A stretch of 36,981 bases of DNA from JAVBJN01 sp031546985. GTDB lineage: Bacteria > Bacteroidota > Bacteroidia > Chitinophagales > Chitinophagaceae. The stretch spans positions 1 through 36,981 of the forward strand of contig JAVBJN010000047.1 in assembly GCA_031546985.1 (NCBI GenBank). The letters run 5' to 3'. Shown here in pieces: positions 1 through 9,229 of this stretch. Below the pieces are notes generated by a model that was not told the origin of the DNA, ran no database searches, and saw nothing but the letters and a program-made list of their open reading frames with translations. The stretch's first letter is position 1. Each line of letters begins with the position of its first letter. A program made the position numbers and the translations under genes.

Positions 1-1413
1 GGTGACTGATGGCGCCACTTTAATAAACTTACCATTAGGCGTAAGGATCAACGGAGGCGTTGGATCGCCGCCGGGCACTACCGCCCACTGGAATTGTGAA
101 CCACCCACTGCTTGCAGCGTTACAGAATCGCCCGAGCAAACAGCCGTATCATTTAAGATATAAGTGGTAGACTGTACATAAATAGAGAACGCATACGTCT
201 GGCTCAGCTGGATTCCCGGAGGACGGCAACTGGTATCGGTTGCGGTAACCGTAAAGGTTTTAAGACCGGTATCCAACGCGGTTGGCGTCCAGTAAAAACA
301 GTTATAAGTAGTATCGGTACCCTGGCCGGTTACGTTAAGTGCGGCACCGGGAATAGCAATAGCAAGGTTATTGGTTATTTTCAGTTTGGCACCGGTATCG
401 GTGGTACCAATCATAAAGCAGAAAGACATGGGCGTGAACGGACATACACGGAATACGTTGTTCGTTACCGTAGCGCCCACAATACTAACAGGGTCAATAT
501 TATTGGTTGTAGGTTCAAAACTACAGTTGCGCACAATGATCTGGATATCGCGGTATACCGATCCGATCCATTGTCCGGCCCGGTACTCATCCACTTTAAT
601 GGTAATTACCGCAATCTGCACCGATGCAGGGGTGAAAGCCACCTGACCGTTGATAGGATTTACGTTAAAGGTATTGTTGGTATTAAAAGGATTCGTAGTA
701 GCGTTGTAAGGCGCACCAGGCTGGCCACCATCATAAGCGATGGGCAAAGCAGGCTGGTTAGGGTTCACATTACAAGTGGTACCCTGCAGTGGTTGAATAG
801 AACTAAACACCAGTGAGTCACCATTAATATCGAACGCACCATTATTAAAGGTGTACGGCTTGTTGATACAAACGTAAGGAACCGGTTTGTTGGTAAAATA
901 TACAGATGAGTTATACGGCGTAGTGATGGTATTGTTCAACTCTGCCTGAACGAAGAGGTTAAACGAAGAAGCGTTCAGCAGGTTGTTGATCGCGTTGTTA
1001 CGGCTACCCTCTGTTACATAGAATGTCCATTTATTACAACGTTCCGGTAAGGTAACGGTTGCTTCATACCAGAACTCCTGGTAGCCTGGCAGGGAACCGC
1101 CGCTACAGGTGGTAGGAAAGTTGGGACAACCTGGGTTTACAATCACCCCGGCCGCTGGCCAGTTGGCCGATTTAGGCATGTTTGCCTGGAGCGGAACGAT
1201 GGTATTACAGGTATTGTAATAACACAATTGCATAGCTGCAGGTTCGGTAATACCGCCGCAGTCCCTGTAAAATTTAAATGTAAATCTCCAGGTAGAATCA
1301 CTTACCCATTGGTAGATCAGCTCACCTCCGGCTGCGTGACTCGCATAAGACTTTTGGCTGAAAAATGTACAAGCCAATAGCGCTACAAAGAAGAAGCGGA
1401 AAAGTCTATTCAT
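1..1413 (-). CDS. Secreted PKD/Ig-like adhesin, 3' end beyond window (partial)
   Basis: The frame is open from an ATG at 1413 down to base 1, 471 codons with no stop, so the C-terminus lies outside the window. A signal peptide (about residues 1-25, ending near SYA) is followed by SHAAGGELIYQW, a typical mature start for large secreted adhesin-like proteins of Chitinophagaceae. The rest is rich in Thr, Asn, Pro and paired Cys, and ends in the first Ig/PKD-like repeats. It aligns nearly end to end with the N-terminal half of the neighbour at 1867-4815, so the two are tandem paralogues. By that likeness it should carry more Ig-like repeats and a type IX secretion C-terminal domain, but this is not visible here. 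Function is probably adhesion or matrix; the substrate is unknown. Confidence 0.85.
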   Translation of the reverse strand, partial: MNRLFRFFFVALLACTFFSQKSYASHAAGGELIYQWVSDSTWRFTFKFYRDCGGITEPAAMQLCYYNTCNTIVPLQANMPKSANWPAAGVIVNPGCPNFPTTCSGGSLPGYQEFWYEATVTLPERCNKWTFYVTEGSRNNAINNLLNASSFNLFVQAELNNTITTPYNSSVYFTNKPVPYVCINKPYTFNNGAFDINGDSLVFSSIQPLQGTTCNVNPNQPALPIAYDGGQPGAPYNATTNPFNTNNTFNVNPINGQVAFTPASVQIAVITIKVDEYRAGQWIGSVYRDIQIIVRNCSFEPTTNNIDPVSIVGATVTNNVFRVCPFTPMSFCFMIGTTDTGAKLKITNNLAIAIPGAALNVTGQGTDTTYNCFYWTPTALDTGLKTFTVTATDTSCRPPGIQLSQTYAFSIYVQSTTYILNDTAVCSGDSVTLQAVGGSQFQWAVVPGGDPTPPLILTPNGKFIKVAPSVT

Positions 1414-1866
1414 TATTAAAATTTTAAATTTTCACTAACAAATCACAATATATTGAAAAAACATAAAAAAATGCCTCAACAAATTGACTATACCTATAGA
1501 CGGTTGTTCGGAATCATTGGTTGGGGCAAAAGCCGGGTTTAAACACGGAAATAATTTTTGTTGGCCTGTGTTAAATCAATATCTATCAAAACGTTATCAT
1601 ACAAATAAACAAGAGATTAACAAACATCAAATTACAAAAACGAATTAAACATAATACATTTAACAACTTTTTTAGTCCTTTTCAAAATAAATTGGCCTGT
1701 TGCCTAACCTAATTGCTTCATTTCTGGACGTATAGCCTCTCCGTTTCCCCTTATTCATAGCACAAAAACGCAGTTCTGCCATGTATTATGCCATATACAG
1801 CACAAAAAAAACGGGCGCGCCGAGACCGGCACACCCGTTCGCTATGAGAAGCGTACACGGTATTGA
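1414..1866. other. Intergenic spacer between adhesin paralogues
   Basis: This 453-base AT-rich spacer holds no gene I can support. Its right end carries the terminator of the downstream paralogue (1804-1838). A possible long-range stem pairs 1473-1480 with 1520-1527 (eight pairs, one wobble). No clear TAnnTTTG promoter was found for the gene starting at 1413. Confidence 0.5.
1804..1838 (-). terminator. Intrinsic terminator of the 982-residue adhesin gene
   Basis: Read on the minus strand, a 12-bp GC-rich stem with G-U wobbles (1811-1838) has a short loop and is followed by a run of eight U. It lies about 30 bases after the stop codon at 1867. Confidence 0.85.
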
Positions 1867-4815
1867 CTATCTGATAAGGGTTACATTTCCTTGCTTAGCC
1901 CATTTGCGGCCGGTATTGGTAACTGCCTCAATGGAATACATATAGGTACCCAATGGCTGGTTCTTGCCTTTATAATTACCGTTCCATCCTTCGTTGATGT
2001 CGGTGGTGCTAAACACTTCCTGCCCCCAGCGGTCATACACCCTAAAGAATTTGAGCGTAGCAGGACCTTTTCTAATGATTTTCAGTTCATTATTGGTACC
2101 ACTGCCCGGTGTAAACGCGTTAGGAATATCCAGCAGGGTTTCGGGGTTTACATGCACGTTCAGGGTGTCTGATGCCATGCAACCATTTTCGGTTATGGTG
2201 GTTACCACATACTGAATATCATTATCCGGAACAGTTAGTACAGGGTCTCTCACATCCGGGTTGCTTAACCACAGCGCCGGGAACCAGCTAAACACAGATC
2301 CATTGCCGGTAGCATTCAACTGATGCGACTCGCCAGGGTACAGAGTCAAATCTGCACCCGTTTCTACTACTGCTTTGGGAGCCACGGTTATTGTTACATC
2401 TGCGGTATCGCGGCAACCGAATGCATCTTTTGCAATCACCGAATACTGCGTAGTGGTCATAGCGCTGGTTATTGCGGTATTGCTTGTGGTATTATCCAAT
2501 CCATAGGATGGTGACCACTGCCAGCTTACGCCTCCGGTTACAAACAGCGGAGCCTGATCGGTGGCGCAAATGGTAGTATCGTTGCTGATGGCGGTGATGA
2601 AATTGCCAGGGTGTACTTTAATATGTACTGTATCGCGGCCTTTACAACCTGCAGAAGTGCTTACTTCTACGATATAATCTTTATCCTGGTCGAAGTTTAC
2701 CGTTACCACCGGGTTGGCAAAGGTTGGATCGTTAATATCCGTTTGCGGTGCCCAGCTGTAACTATACCCATTAAACCAGGTGGGTGATGCAGAGGAGTGC
2801 AGGTGCACCGTATCCCATTGGCATATCTCACGGTCTACGCCGGCAAATACGATTGGGTTAGGTTGTACTTCTACCGTTACCGATCTGGTGGCGGGTACAC
2901 AACCGTTATAATTTGCGGTTACGGTATAAGTTGTTGTAGTATCCGGTGTAGCAGTAGTGGTCTGCCCGATAGCATTACTCAGAGAGCTGGCCGGGGTCCA
3001 ATCGTAGGTAAAGCGGCTATCACCTGTTACAATCAGTTGGGTAGAAGCCCCTTCACAAATAGCATGATCGGCGGTGATACTAAAATCGAGCGGCAGTACT
3101 TCAACATGTATCGTATCCATGGCTTTACAAGCCTGCACACCGGCTACCGATACTTCCAGGATCAGGTCTGAGCTGGCATTGGCCGTAAAGGTCGGGTTCA
3201 GAATAGTGGTGCTGCTCAGGTCGGGGTTAGGATACCAGGCGTAGGCAAATGGCTGGGTATTGGGTGTAATTACCGGATCGAGCTGCACGACTGTGCCTTT
3301 ACACACGGTGGTATCGTTTCCGATATGCACAGAGAACGGCGTTACGATGGTTACGGTTACGGTATCTTTATTTACCCCGCAAACATTATTGGTCAGGTTG
3401 CTTGTAACCGCATATTGCGTTGTTACTGAGGGTGCCAATTTAACAAACTTACCATTGGGCGTAAGCATAATAGGTGGTGTGGGATCGCCGCCAGGCAATA
3501 CCGTCCAGGTAAACTGCGAGCCACCTACAGCCTGCAGTTTTACAGAATCGCCTGCGCACACCGCCGTATCGTTCATGATATAGGTAGTGGACTGCACATA
3601 AATAGAGAAGGTATAGGTTTTACTCAACTGTATACCGGGCGGACGGCAACTGGTATCGGTTGCGGTTACGGTAAAGGTTTTAAGTCCTGTATCCAACGCT
3701 GTTGGCGTCCAGTAAAAACAATTATATGTAGAATCAGTTCCCATACCGCTAATATTTAATGATGCGGCGGCAATAATACTGCCCAGAGTGGTAGTAATTT
3801 TCAATTTAGCGCCGGTATCGGGCGTAGCGATGCTGAAACAGAACGACATGGGCGTATACGGACACACCCGGAAAACACCATTGGTATAAGAGGCTCCTGC
3901 AATAGTTGCCTCGTCAACCTTTGAAGAGGTGGGCGCAAAAGAGCAATTGAGTACAACTATCTGAATATCCCGGAATACGGAGCCTATCCATACACCGTGC
4001 CTGTATTCATCTACTTTAATAGTAATAACGGCAATTTGCTGGGTAATGGGAACAAATTGAACGGCACCAGTAGCTGCATTTACACTATAAGTGCTATTGG
4101 TATTAAAGGGATTAGTTGTTGGATTAAAAGCCGGATTTTGGTAAGGCACAACCGTAGGAGGCACATTGGGTGTAACTACGCATGAACCGGAACCCATTGG
4201 CTGAATTGAAGAATACACCAGGGAATCGCCATTGAGATCTAATCCCAAACTGTTAAACTCTGCCTGGCCACCAGCACAAACATAAGGTACAGGCTTGTTC
4301 TGAAAGTCAACAGAAGTGTTATAAGGATTGGTAATAGTATTATTAAGCTCGGCCTGCACATAAATATTGCCCCCAATATTTATGTTGGTAATAGTGCTGT
4401 TGCGGGCGCTAATGCTTACGCTAAATGTCCAGTTCTGACAACGTTCGGGTAGTGTCACCAACCCTTCGTACCAAAACTCGCGGTAACCAGGCAGCCCTCC
4501 ACCATTACAGGTTGAGGGAAAACCAGGACATTCATCGGCCACTATCTTTCCATTAGCCGGCCAGGTAGGTGATTTGGGCATATCTATCGATAATGGCTGG
4601 ATCTGGTTGCAATAATCGAAATAACACAGCTGCACCGTATTAGGCTCCGGAATACCGGCACAATCGCGATAAAATTTAAAAGTAAATTTCCAGGTAGAGT
4701 CGCTGACCCATTCATATTTCAACTCGCCGCCAGCAGCGTGGTTGGCCATACTCCTAGTGGAGGGCAATAGGAAGTACAACGCCAGCAATAGCGCAAGTTT
4801 GATAACTCGGTTCAT
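1867..4815 (-). CDS. Secreted multi-Ig/PKD-like adhesin with gliding/T9SS C-terminal domain
   Basis: A 982-residue exported protein, complete from ATG at 4815. Residues 1-24 form a signal peptide (cleavage near SMA/NHAAGG). Residues 25 to about 400 form the family's N-terminal region, shared with the paralogue at 1-1413. From about 400 to 890 there are several Ig/PKD-like repeats, each with the pattern DTTxCxG ... W.P ... TTTYTV ... GC. The last roughly 90 residues (from IPNAFTPGSGTNN, through VYDRWGQEVF and WNGNYKGK to GTYMYSI) match the gliding motility-associated C-terminal domain, a type B sorting signal for the type IX secretion system. It is probably exported by T9SS and displayed on the surface or released. 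The cysteine pairs suggest disulfides. The ligand cannot be told from the sequence. Confidence 0.9.
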   Translation of the reverse strand: MNRVIKLALLLALYFLLPSTRSMANHAAGGELKYEWVSDSTWKFTFKFYRDCAGIPEPNTVQLCYFDYCNQIQPLSIDMPKSPTWPANGKIVADECPGFPSTCNGGGLPGYREFWYEGLVTLPERCQNWTFSVSISARNSTITNINIGGNIYVQAELNNTITNPYNTSVDFQNKPVPYVCAGGQAEFNSLGLDLNGDSLVYSSIQPMGSGSCVVTPNVPPTVVPYQNPAFNPTTNPFNTNSTYSVNAATGAVQFVPITQQIAVITIKVDEYRHGVWIGSVFRDIQIVVLNCSFAPTSSKVDEATIAGASYTNGVFRVCPYTPMSFCFSIATPDTGAKLKITTTLGSIIAAASLNISGMGTDSTYNCFYWTPTALDTGLKTFTVTATDTSCRPPGIQLSKTYTFSIYVQSTTYIMNDTAVCAGDSVKLQAVGGSQFTWTVLPGGDPTPPIMLTPNGKFVKLAPSVTTQYAVTSNLTNNVCGVNKDTVTVTIVTPFSVHIGNDTTVCKGTVVQLDPVITPNTQPFAYAWYPNPDLSSTTILNPTFTANASSDLILEVSVAGVQACKAMDTIHVEVLPLDFSITADHAICEGASTQLIVTGDSRFTYDWTPASSLSNAIGQTTTATPDTTTTYTVTANYNGCVPATRSVTVEVQPNPIVFAGVDREICQWDTVHLHSSASPTWFNGYSYSWAPQTDINDPTFANPVVTVNFDQDKDYIVEVSTSAGCKGRDTVHIKVHPGNFITAISNDTTICATDQAPLFVTGGVSWQWSPSYGLDNTTSNTAITSAMTTTQYSVIAKDAFGCRDTADVTITVAPKAVVETGADLTLYPGESHQLNATGNGSVFSWFPALWLSNPDVRDPVLTVPDNDIQYVVTTITENGCMASDTLNVHVNPETLLDIPNAFTPGSGTNNELKIIRKGPATLKFFRVYDRWGQEVFSTTDINEGWNGNYKGKNQPLGTYMYSIEAVTNTGRKWAKQGNVTLIR

Positions 4816-4892
4816 AGGGAAATTTTTAAAACGACGTAAGACAATAAATAAACAGAAGCTTAAAGCATCTTTTTATTTTTAAACTCCGGTTT

Positions 4893-4900
4893 CAAAAATA
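4893..4900 (-). promoter_or_regulatory. Possible -7 element upstream of adhesin
   Basis: TATTTTTG on the minus strand fits TAnnTTTG and lies 78 bases before the adhesin ATG. No good TTTG -33 element is seen at the expected distance. Confidence 0.3.
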
Positions 4901-4913
4901 TAGACCCTACCTT

Positions 4914-5981
4914 TTAACGAAAGGTTGGCTTATTGCAGGATTTTTTTGCTAATGTGGCTATTGCGGGTATATCCTGGTTATTCATACAGCGGAAATGTCT
5001 TTTTGGACAATTTTGATACCCGATCTTGGAGCAAGGCCTGCAAGACAAGCCTTTTACCTCCATTAAATGCACATTGGGCGCTACGGTTCCGTGCAGGTTA
5101 TTGTAGCCCATATAAGGGTACATACCCAGTTCCGGCACGGTATTGCCCCAAACAGAGATGATTTCTTTTTTAAAAGCGGCAGCTATGTGCATGAGGCCGG
5201 TATCATGGCTAATGATGAGTTTGGCCCGGCGCACCAGATCGGCCGATTCGTTGAGGGAGAACTTGCCGCAGGCATTGTAAATTTTCACATCATCCACCGC
5301 GCGTATTTCTTCGGCCACTGCGGCATCTTCTTTACCACCCATGAGTATAATGGGGTATTCCAGGCTGCGGCACAGCTCCTTTAATTTTTCTACCGGCAGC
5401 TTTTTGGTAGCATGCTGCGCGCCAATCACCAGGCCTATGTAGCCCATCCAGTGCGATACCGGAATATCTTGCTGCGTTACCTGATCCTGCTCCGGTATAA
5501 AATAATCGAGCCCCTGCCCGTCGTTTTTAATGCCCAATGGTTTAACCGTTTCGAGGTAGCGGTCTACAATGCTTTTATCGGGCATCAGGTTCCATTTGAG
5601 GTTTACCAGCAGCCATTTTTGCACGTTGAGTTTGGGAAAAGAAGCAGAAGGCGCTTCTAACGCTCTTTTAATGCGCAGGGTGCGCAGGTTGTTGTGCAGG
5701 TCTACCACATAATCGTAGTTTTCCTTTTTAAGCTCGGCTATCAGCACATTAATATCATCGTGGAGGTACACACATTTATCGATGTACGGGTTGCTTTCTA
5801 CAATGGTTGCAAACTGCTTTTTGGTGCAATAATGAATCTCCGTATCGGGTCGCTGCTTTTTGAGGCAACGCACAACAGGGGTGGTAAGCACCATATCTCC
5901 GATCGACGAAAACCGGATTACCAGTACTTTAAGCGGTTTGGCAGTTTCTTTATCCTTGTGTAGTTCAGCAACAGATGTCAT
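4914..5981 (-). CDS. Glycosyltransferase family 9 (heptosyltransferase-like)
   Basis: This 355-residue protein has the two Rossmann halves of GT9 LPS heptosyltransferases. The N-terminal KVLVIRFSSIGDMVLTTP is the typical start of the fold. The C-terminal half has ATKKLPVEKL, the nucleotide-sugar binding stretch SHDTGLMHIAAAF, and CRPCSKIG near the end. The likely role is transfer of a heptose or other sugar to lipopolysaccharide core or a surface glycan at the inner membrane; donor and acceptor are not determined. I start it at ATG 5981. An in-frame GTG at 6005 would place the first residues inside a terminator-like hairpin, which argues against it. It lies 54 bases after the rRNA methyltransferase stop, but that hairpin separates the two, so expression may depend on read-through. 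Confidence 0.88.
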   Translation of the reverse strand: MTSVAELHKDKETAKPLKVLVIRFSSIGDMVLTTPVVRCLKKQRPDTEIHYCTKKQFATIVESNPYIDKCVYLHDDINVLIAELKKENYDYVVDLHNNLRTLRIKRALEAPSASFPKLNVQKWLLVNLKWNLMPDKSIVDRYLETVKPLGIKNDGQGLDYFIPEQDQVTQQDIPVSHWMGYIGLVIGAQHATKKLPVEKLKELCRSLEYPIILMGGKEDAAVAEEIRAVDDVKIYNACGKFSLNESADLVRRAKLIISHDTGLMHIAAAFKKEIISVWGNTVPELGMYPYMGYNNLHGTVAPNVHLMEVKGLSCRPCSKIGYQNCPKRHFRCMNNQDIPAIATLAKKSCNKPTFR

Positions 5982-6003
5982 AAAAAAGGGCTCCGAAGAG
6001 CCC
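5982..6003 (-). terminator. Terminator/attenuator hairpin abutting the GT9 start codon
   Basis: On the minus strand a perfect 6-bp stem (GGGCTC/GAGCCC) closes a TTCG tetraloop and is followed by six U. The U run touches the ATG at 5981. It terminates the methyltransferase transcript and may limit read-through into the glycosyltransferase. Confidence 0.8.
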
Positions 6004-6035
6004 ACAAAGAAATGAAAAGTTCCCTAAATATGGTT

Positions 6036-7427
6036 TTATTGGGCGCCCATTCTTAAACGCCATTCCTGCGGATAATAGTTATTAATACGGTTGGGCAGCA
6101 ATTTGGCCCAGCCCAGCGGCACATTTTCATACGTCATCAGGTGCCAGCCTTTGCCGGATGTTGCTACTTCAAAATTTTCTTTACGTAAAAAACTCCGGGC
6201 ATCTTCCAGTTCAAGCGCTACTTCTGGCCATTGGCGGTTAAGCACGGTACAAAGCGCCAGTTCGTGTTCGGGAATCCATTCGTTTTTACCGGGTTTACCC
6301 AGCAACACGCCGGTTTTCTTTAAGCGCAATGCACTGCTGAGCGCCAGCATATCGGCACGAAAAATTTCGGACTGGGCTATCCAGCCCGCAGCCGTTTCGT
6401 GCAGCAGTATACCGGTATCCAGGTTTAAAAGTCCGGCGGTTTGTTGCAGCACGTTCTTGTCTATTTTGGGCGATGCTTTGGGTCTGGCAAAATCAAACCC
6501 GCTATCACCTTCCTGCTTGCGAAAAGCCGCCAGAAACAGGCCTTCGCCTTTTACTTTATGTGGTAGAAAGCGGTAACCTTTGGCTTTGGTGGCGGCACTT
6601 TCCGTTTCCATAATGCCCCACTCCGCCTGCACAGGAATGGTTAGCGATTCAAAACCATAGGTCTGCACCAGCCAGTCGCAAATGGCTTCATCTTCGGCTA
6701 CGGAATACGAACAGGTAGAATACACCAGCACGCCACCCTGCTTTAACGCAGGATACACATCGGCCAGAATCCTTTGCTGGCGCTGGCTGCACAGGGCCAC
6801 ATTATCTTCTGACCATTCTTCCATAGCATCGGGCTCGCGCCGGAAAAGGCCAGATCCGGAGCAAGGCGCATCAATGACTATAACATCGAAATACCCTGCT
6901 AGCCTGGAAAAATCTTTGGGATCGTTGTTGCTTACAACAGTATTGGGCTGGCCCCATTTGGCCATATTTTCGTAAAGGATGGAGGCACGTGTTTTGATTA
7001 CGTCATTGCTTACGAGCAGACTCTCAGCATTGAGCAAACCTGCCAGCAGCGTTGATTTGCCACCTGGCGCGGCACAAAGATCGAGTACACGTAAGGGTTG
7101 AGAAAGGTCTACGGTAGTTTTTACCGCGTGTTCTACAAACATAGAGGAGGCTTCCTGCACATAGTAGGCTCCGGCATGCCATAATGGATCGAGTGCAAAA
7201 ACCGGACGTTGGGATAAGTAACAGGCGCCTGAGGCCCAGGGAACCATTCCTGAAACATTTTGGAACGGCGCATCGGTTAATTTAGCAGGATTGAGACGCA
7301 CTGTGATGGGAGCGGGTTGCTGGTGCGCTTCGAGAAAAGCATTGGCATCAAACTGCTCGAAGATCAAAAGCTCATCTGCCAGTTTATGTAGTATAGAATT
7401 CAAGTTTTTTGACCGAAAGGTAAGCAC
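6036..7427 (-). CDS. rsmF: 16S rRNA cytosine-C5 methyltransferase, RsmF-like (NOL1/NOP2/Sun)
   Basis: This 463-residue protein has the m5C RNA methyltransferase core: the SAM-binding loop DLCAAPGGKS at 116-125, motif IV DAPCSGSG with Cys189, and motif VI STCS with Cys239. The two cysteines are the release and catalytic pair of RNA m5C methyltransferases. The C-terminal ~150 residues resemble the PUA-like RNA-binding part, ending LGWAKLLPNRINNYYP. It should methylate a cytosine in 16S rRNA; the exact base cannot be read from sequence. The start given is a GTG, six bases after the pntB stop; a TTG at 7403 is an alternative. Its tight spacing suggests co-transcription with the transhydrogenase genes. 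RsmF is the closest assignment, but an RsmB-like target is not excluded. Confidence 0.85.
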   Translation of the reverse strand: MLTFRSKNLNSILHKLADELLIFEQFDANAFLEAHQQPAPITVRLNPAKLTDAPFQNVSGMVPWASGACYLSQRPVFALDPLWHAGAYYVQEASSMFVEHAVKTTVDLSQPLRVLDLCAAPGGKSTLLAGLLNAESLLVSNDVIKTRASILYENMAKWGQPNTVVSNNDPKDFSRLAGYFDVIVIDAPCSGSGLFRREPDAMEEWSEDNVALCSQRQQRILADVYPALKQGGVLVYSTCSYSVAEDEAICDWLVQTYGFESLTIPVQAEWGIMETESAATKAKGYRFLPHKVKGEGLFLAAFRKQEGDSGFDFARPKASPKIDKNVLQQTAGLLNLDTGILLHETAAGWIAQSEIFRADMLALSSALRLKKTGVLLGKPGKNEWIPEHELALCTVLNRQWPEVALELEDARSFLRKENFEVATSGKGWHLMTYENVPLGWAKLLPNRINNYYPQEWRLRMGAQ

Positions 7428-7433
7428 TCCCGC

Positions 7434-8840
7434 TTACATTTGCTTGAGTTCGCTCACCAAATCCTGCAATACCTTTTTGGCGTCGCCAAAGAGCATGGAC
7501 GTTTTGGGCTGAAAGAACAGCATGTTTTCGATACCCGCATAACCGGGCTTCATGCTTCTTTTGTTTACAATTACATGCTTGGCCTGCTCTACTTCGAGAA
7601 TAGGCATACCGTAAATAGGGCTAGCTGGATCGCTTTTGGCAGCGGGGTTTACCACATCGTTAGCGCCCAAAATAAGCACCACATCGGTAGTTGCCATTTC
7701 GGGGTTGGCGTCGTCCATTTCTTCGAGTTTGTCGTAAGGCACATCGGCCTCGGCCAGCAATACATTCATATGGCCTGGCATACGGCCGGCTACCGGGTGA
7801 ATGGCGTATTTTACTTCTACGCCTTTTTCTTCCAGCATTTTTTCCAGTTCATGACAAGTGTGTTGGGCCTGCGCTACTGCCAATCCATAACCGGGCACAA
7901 TCATTACTTTTTTGGCGTAGGCCATAAGCACTGCTGCATCGTTAAGGCTTACCTCTTTGTACACGCCACCGCCCTCTACCCCATTGGATGAAGCGCTGGT
8001 TTTATTGGCACCAAACGCGCCAATGATAACATTGGTGAGCGAGCGGTTCATGGCTTTGCACATAAGCATGGTGAGAATGGTACCTGCCGAGCCTACCAAA
8101 ATACCACCCGTAAGCATAACCGGATTGTTGTATAAAAAGCCGCCAAAAGCCGCTGCCACACCGGTAAAGGAGTTGAGTAATGAAATCACCACAGGCATAT
8201 CTGCACCACCAATAGGCATTACAAAAGTTACACCGTAGATAAAGGCTACTGCCAGCAGAAAATACATATTGGTCATCCAACCGGAGAGCATGCCAATCGC
8301 GAGCAGTACGATTAATGCCAGCAAGCCCATATTAATCACTTGCTGCGAGGGCAATACTTTGTCTTTGATCTTACCATCCAGCTTGCCATAAGCGACCATA
8401 GAACCCGAAAACGAAACCGTGCCTATTACCATACCTGCCAGAATGGTGAGCAGATTGCCGGCCGATGCCTGCTGAATACCGCCCACACTATGCTCCAGGT
8501 GATGAAACTCTACAATAGAAATAATGGCTGCGCAAGCGCCACCCATACCGTTAAACAAACTTACCATTTGCGGCATAGCCGTCATTTGCACCCGCTGGGC
8601 AATGAGCGTGCCCACTACGCCGCCAATCAGCAGCCCGCCAAATATCCAGCTGTAATTGTGCAAAGCCCTGCCGTCGGCATCTTTATACAAAAAGATAGTA
8701 CCCAGAATGGCAATAGCCATACCTGCGGCGGCTACCAGGTTGCCTTTACGCGCCGTATCGGGATGACTCAGCATTTTTAAACCCATAATGAAAGTAACAG
8801 AACCTACCAGGTAAATGAGCAGCAATATGGCATTGATCAT
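7434..8840 (-). CDS. pntB: NAD(P) transhydrogenase subunit beta
   Basis: This 468-residue inner-membrane protein combines about eight to nine membrane helices (residues 1-270) with the soluble NADP(H)-binding domain III. Domain III is marked by VPGYGLAVAQAQ, GRMPGHMNVLLAEADVPYD and GANDVVNPAA, all standard for PntB. With PntAA and PntAB it couples proton entry to hydride transfer from NADH to NADP+. Its length fits PntB. It is the third gene of the pntAA-pntAB-pntB set, starting 66 bases after pntAB. Confidence 0.96.
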   Translation of the reverse strand: MINAILLLIYLVGSVTFIMGLKMLSHPDTARKGNLVAAAGMAIAILGTIFLYKDADGRALHNYSWIFGGLLIGGVVGTLIAQRVQMTAMPQMVSLFNGMGGACAAIISIVEFHHLEHSVGGIQQASAGNLLTILAGMVIGTVSFSGSMVAYGKLDGKIKDKVLPSQQVINMGLLALIVLLAIGMLSGWMTNMYFLLAVAFIYGVTFVMPIGGADMPVVISLLNSFTGVAAAFGGFLYNNPVMLTGGILVGSAGTILTMLMCKAMNRSLTNVIIGAFGANKTSASSNGVEGGGVYKEVSLNDAAVLMAYAKKVMIVPGYGLAVAQAQHTCHELEKMLEEKGVEVKYAIHPVAGRMPGHMNVLLAEADVPYDKLEEMDDANPEMATTDVVLILGANDVVNPAAKSDPASPIYGMPILEVEQAKHVIVNKRSMKPGYAGIENMLFFQPKTSMLFGDAKKVLQDLVSELKQM

Positions 8841-8906
8841 AGTATGCGATTGTAATTCGGGTTAGGAATGGAAAGGAGAAAGGCCAGGAATTGACAGTAA
8901 AAACGG

Positions 8907-9218
8907 TTAAGGTTTCCGTTTCTTAAACATTTCGAGCATGCGGTCGGTTACCACAAAACCGCCTACTACATTGAGTGTACCCAGCACCACGGCCAGGAAA
9001 CCCAAAATGAGAATGGGCAGATTGCCGGGATCGGCCTGGCCCATTACAATAATGGCACCAATGATCACTACGCCATGAATGGCATTGGCACCACTCATAA
9101 GCGGGGTATGCAGCACAGAGGGTACACGCGAAATAACTTCGATACCCAAAAAAACCGAAAGCACTACAATCGTGATGAGATCATAATGTTGTGTAAAGAA
9201 TAAAGCCAGACTGTTCAT
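8907..9218 (-). CDS. pntAB: NAD(P) transhydrogenase subunit alpha part 2 (membrane)
   Basis: A 103-residue membrane protein with three hydrophobic helices and the conserved stretch LHTPLMSGANAIHGVV. It corresponds to the C-terminal membrane part of E. coli PntA, which in many bacteria (for example Rhodospirillum rubrum) is a separate small subunit. It forms part of the proton channel with PntB. It starts 11 bases after the pntAA stop, so the two are surely co-transcribed. Confidence 0.95.
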   Translation of the reverse strand: MNSLALFFTQHYDLITIVVLSVFLGIEVISRVPSVLHTPLMSGANAIHGVVIIGAIIVMGQADPGNLPILILGFLAVVLGTLNVVGGFVVTDRMLEMFKKRKP

Positions 9219-9229
9219 GTGTGTAAGGT

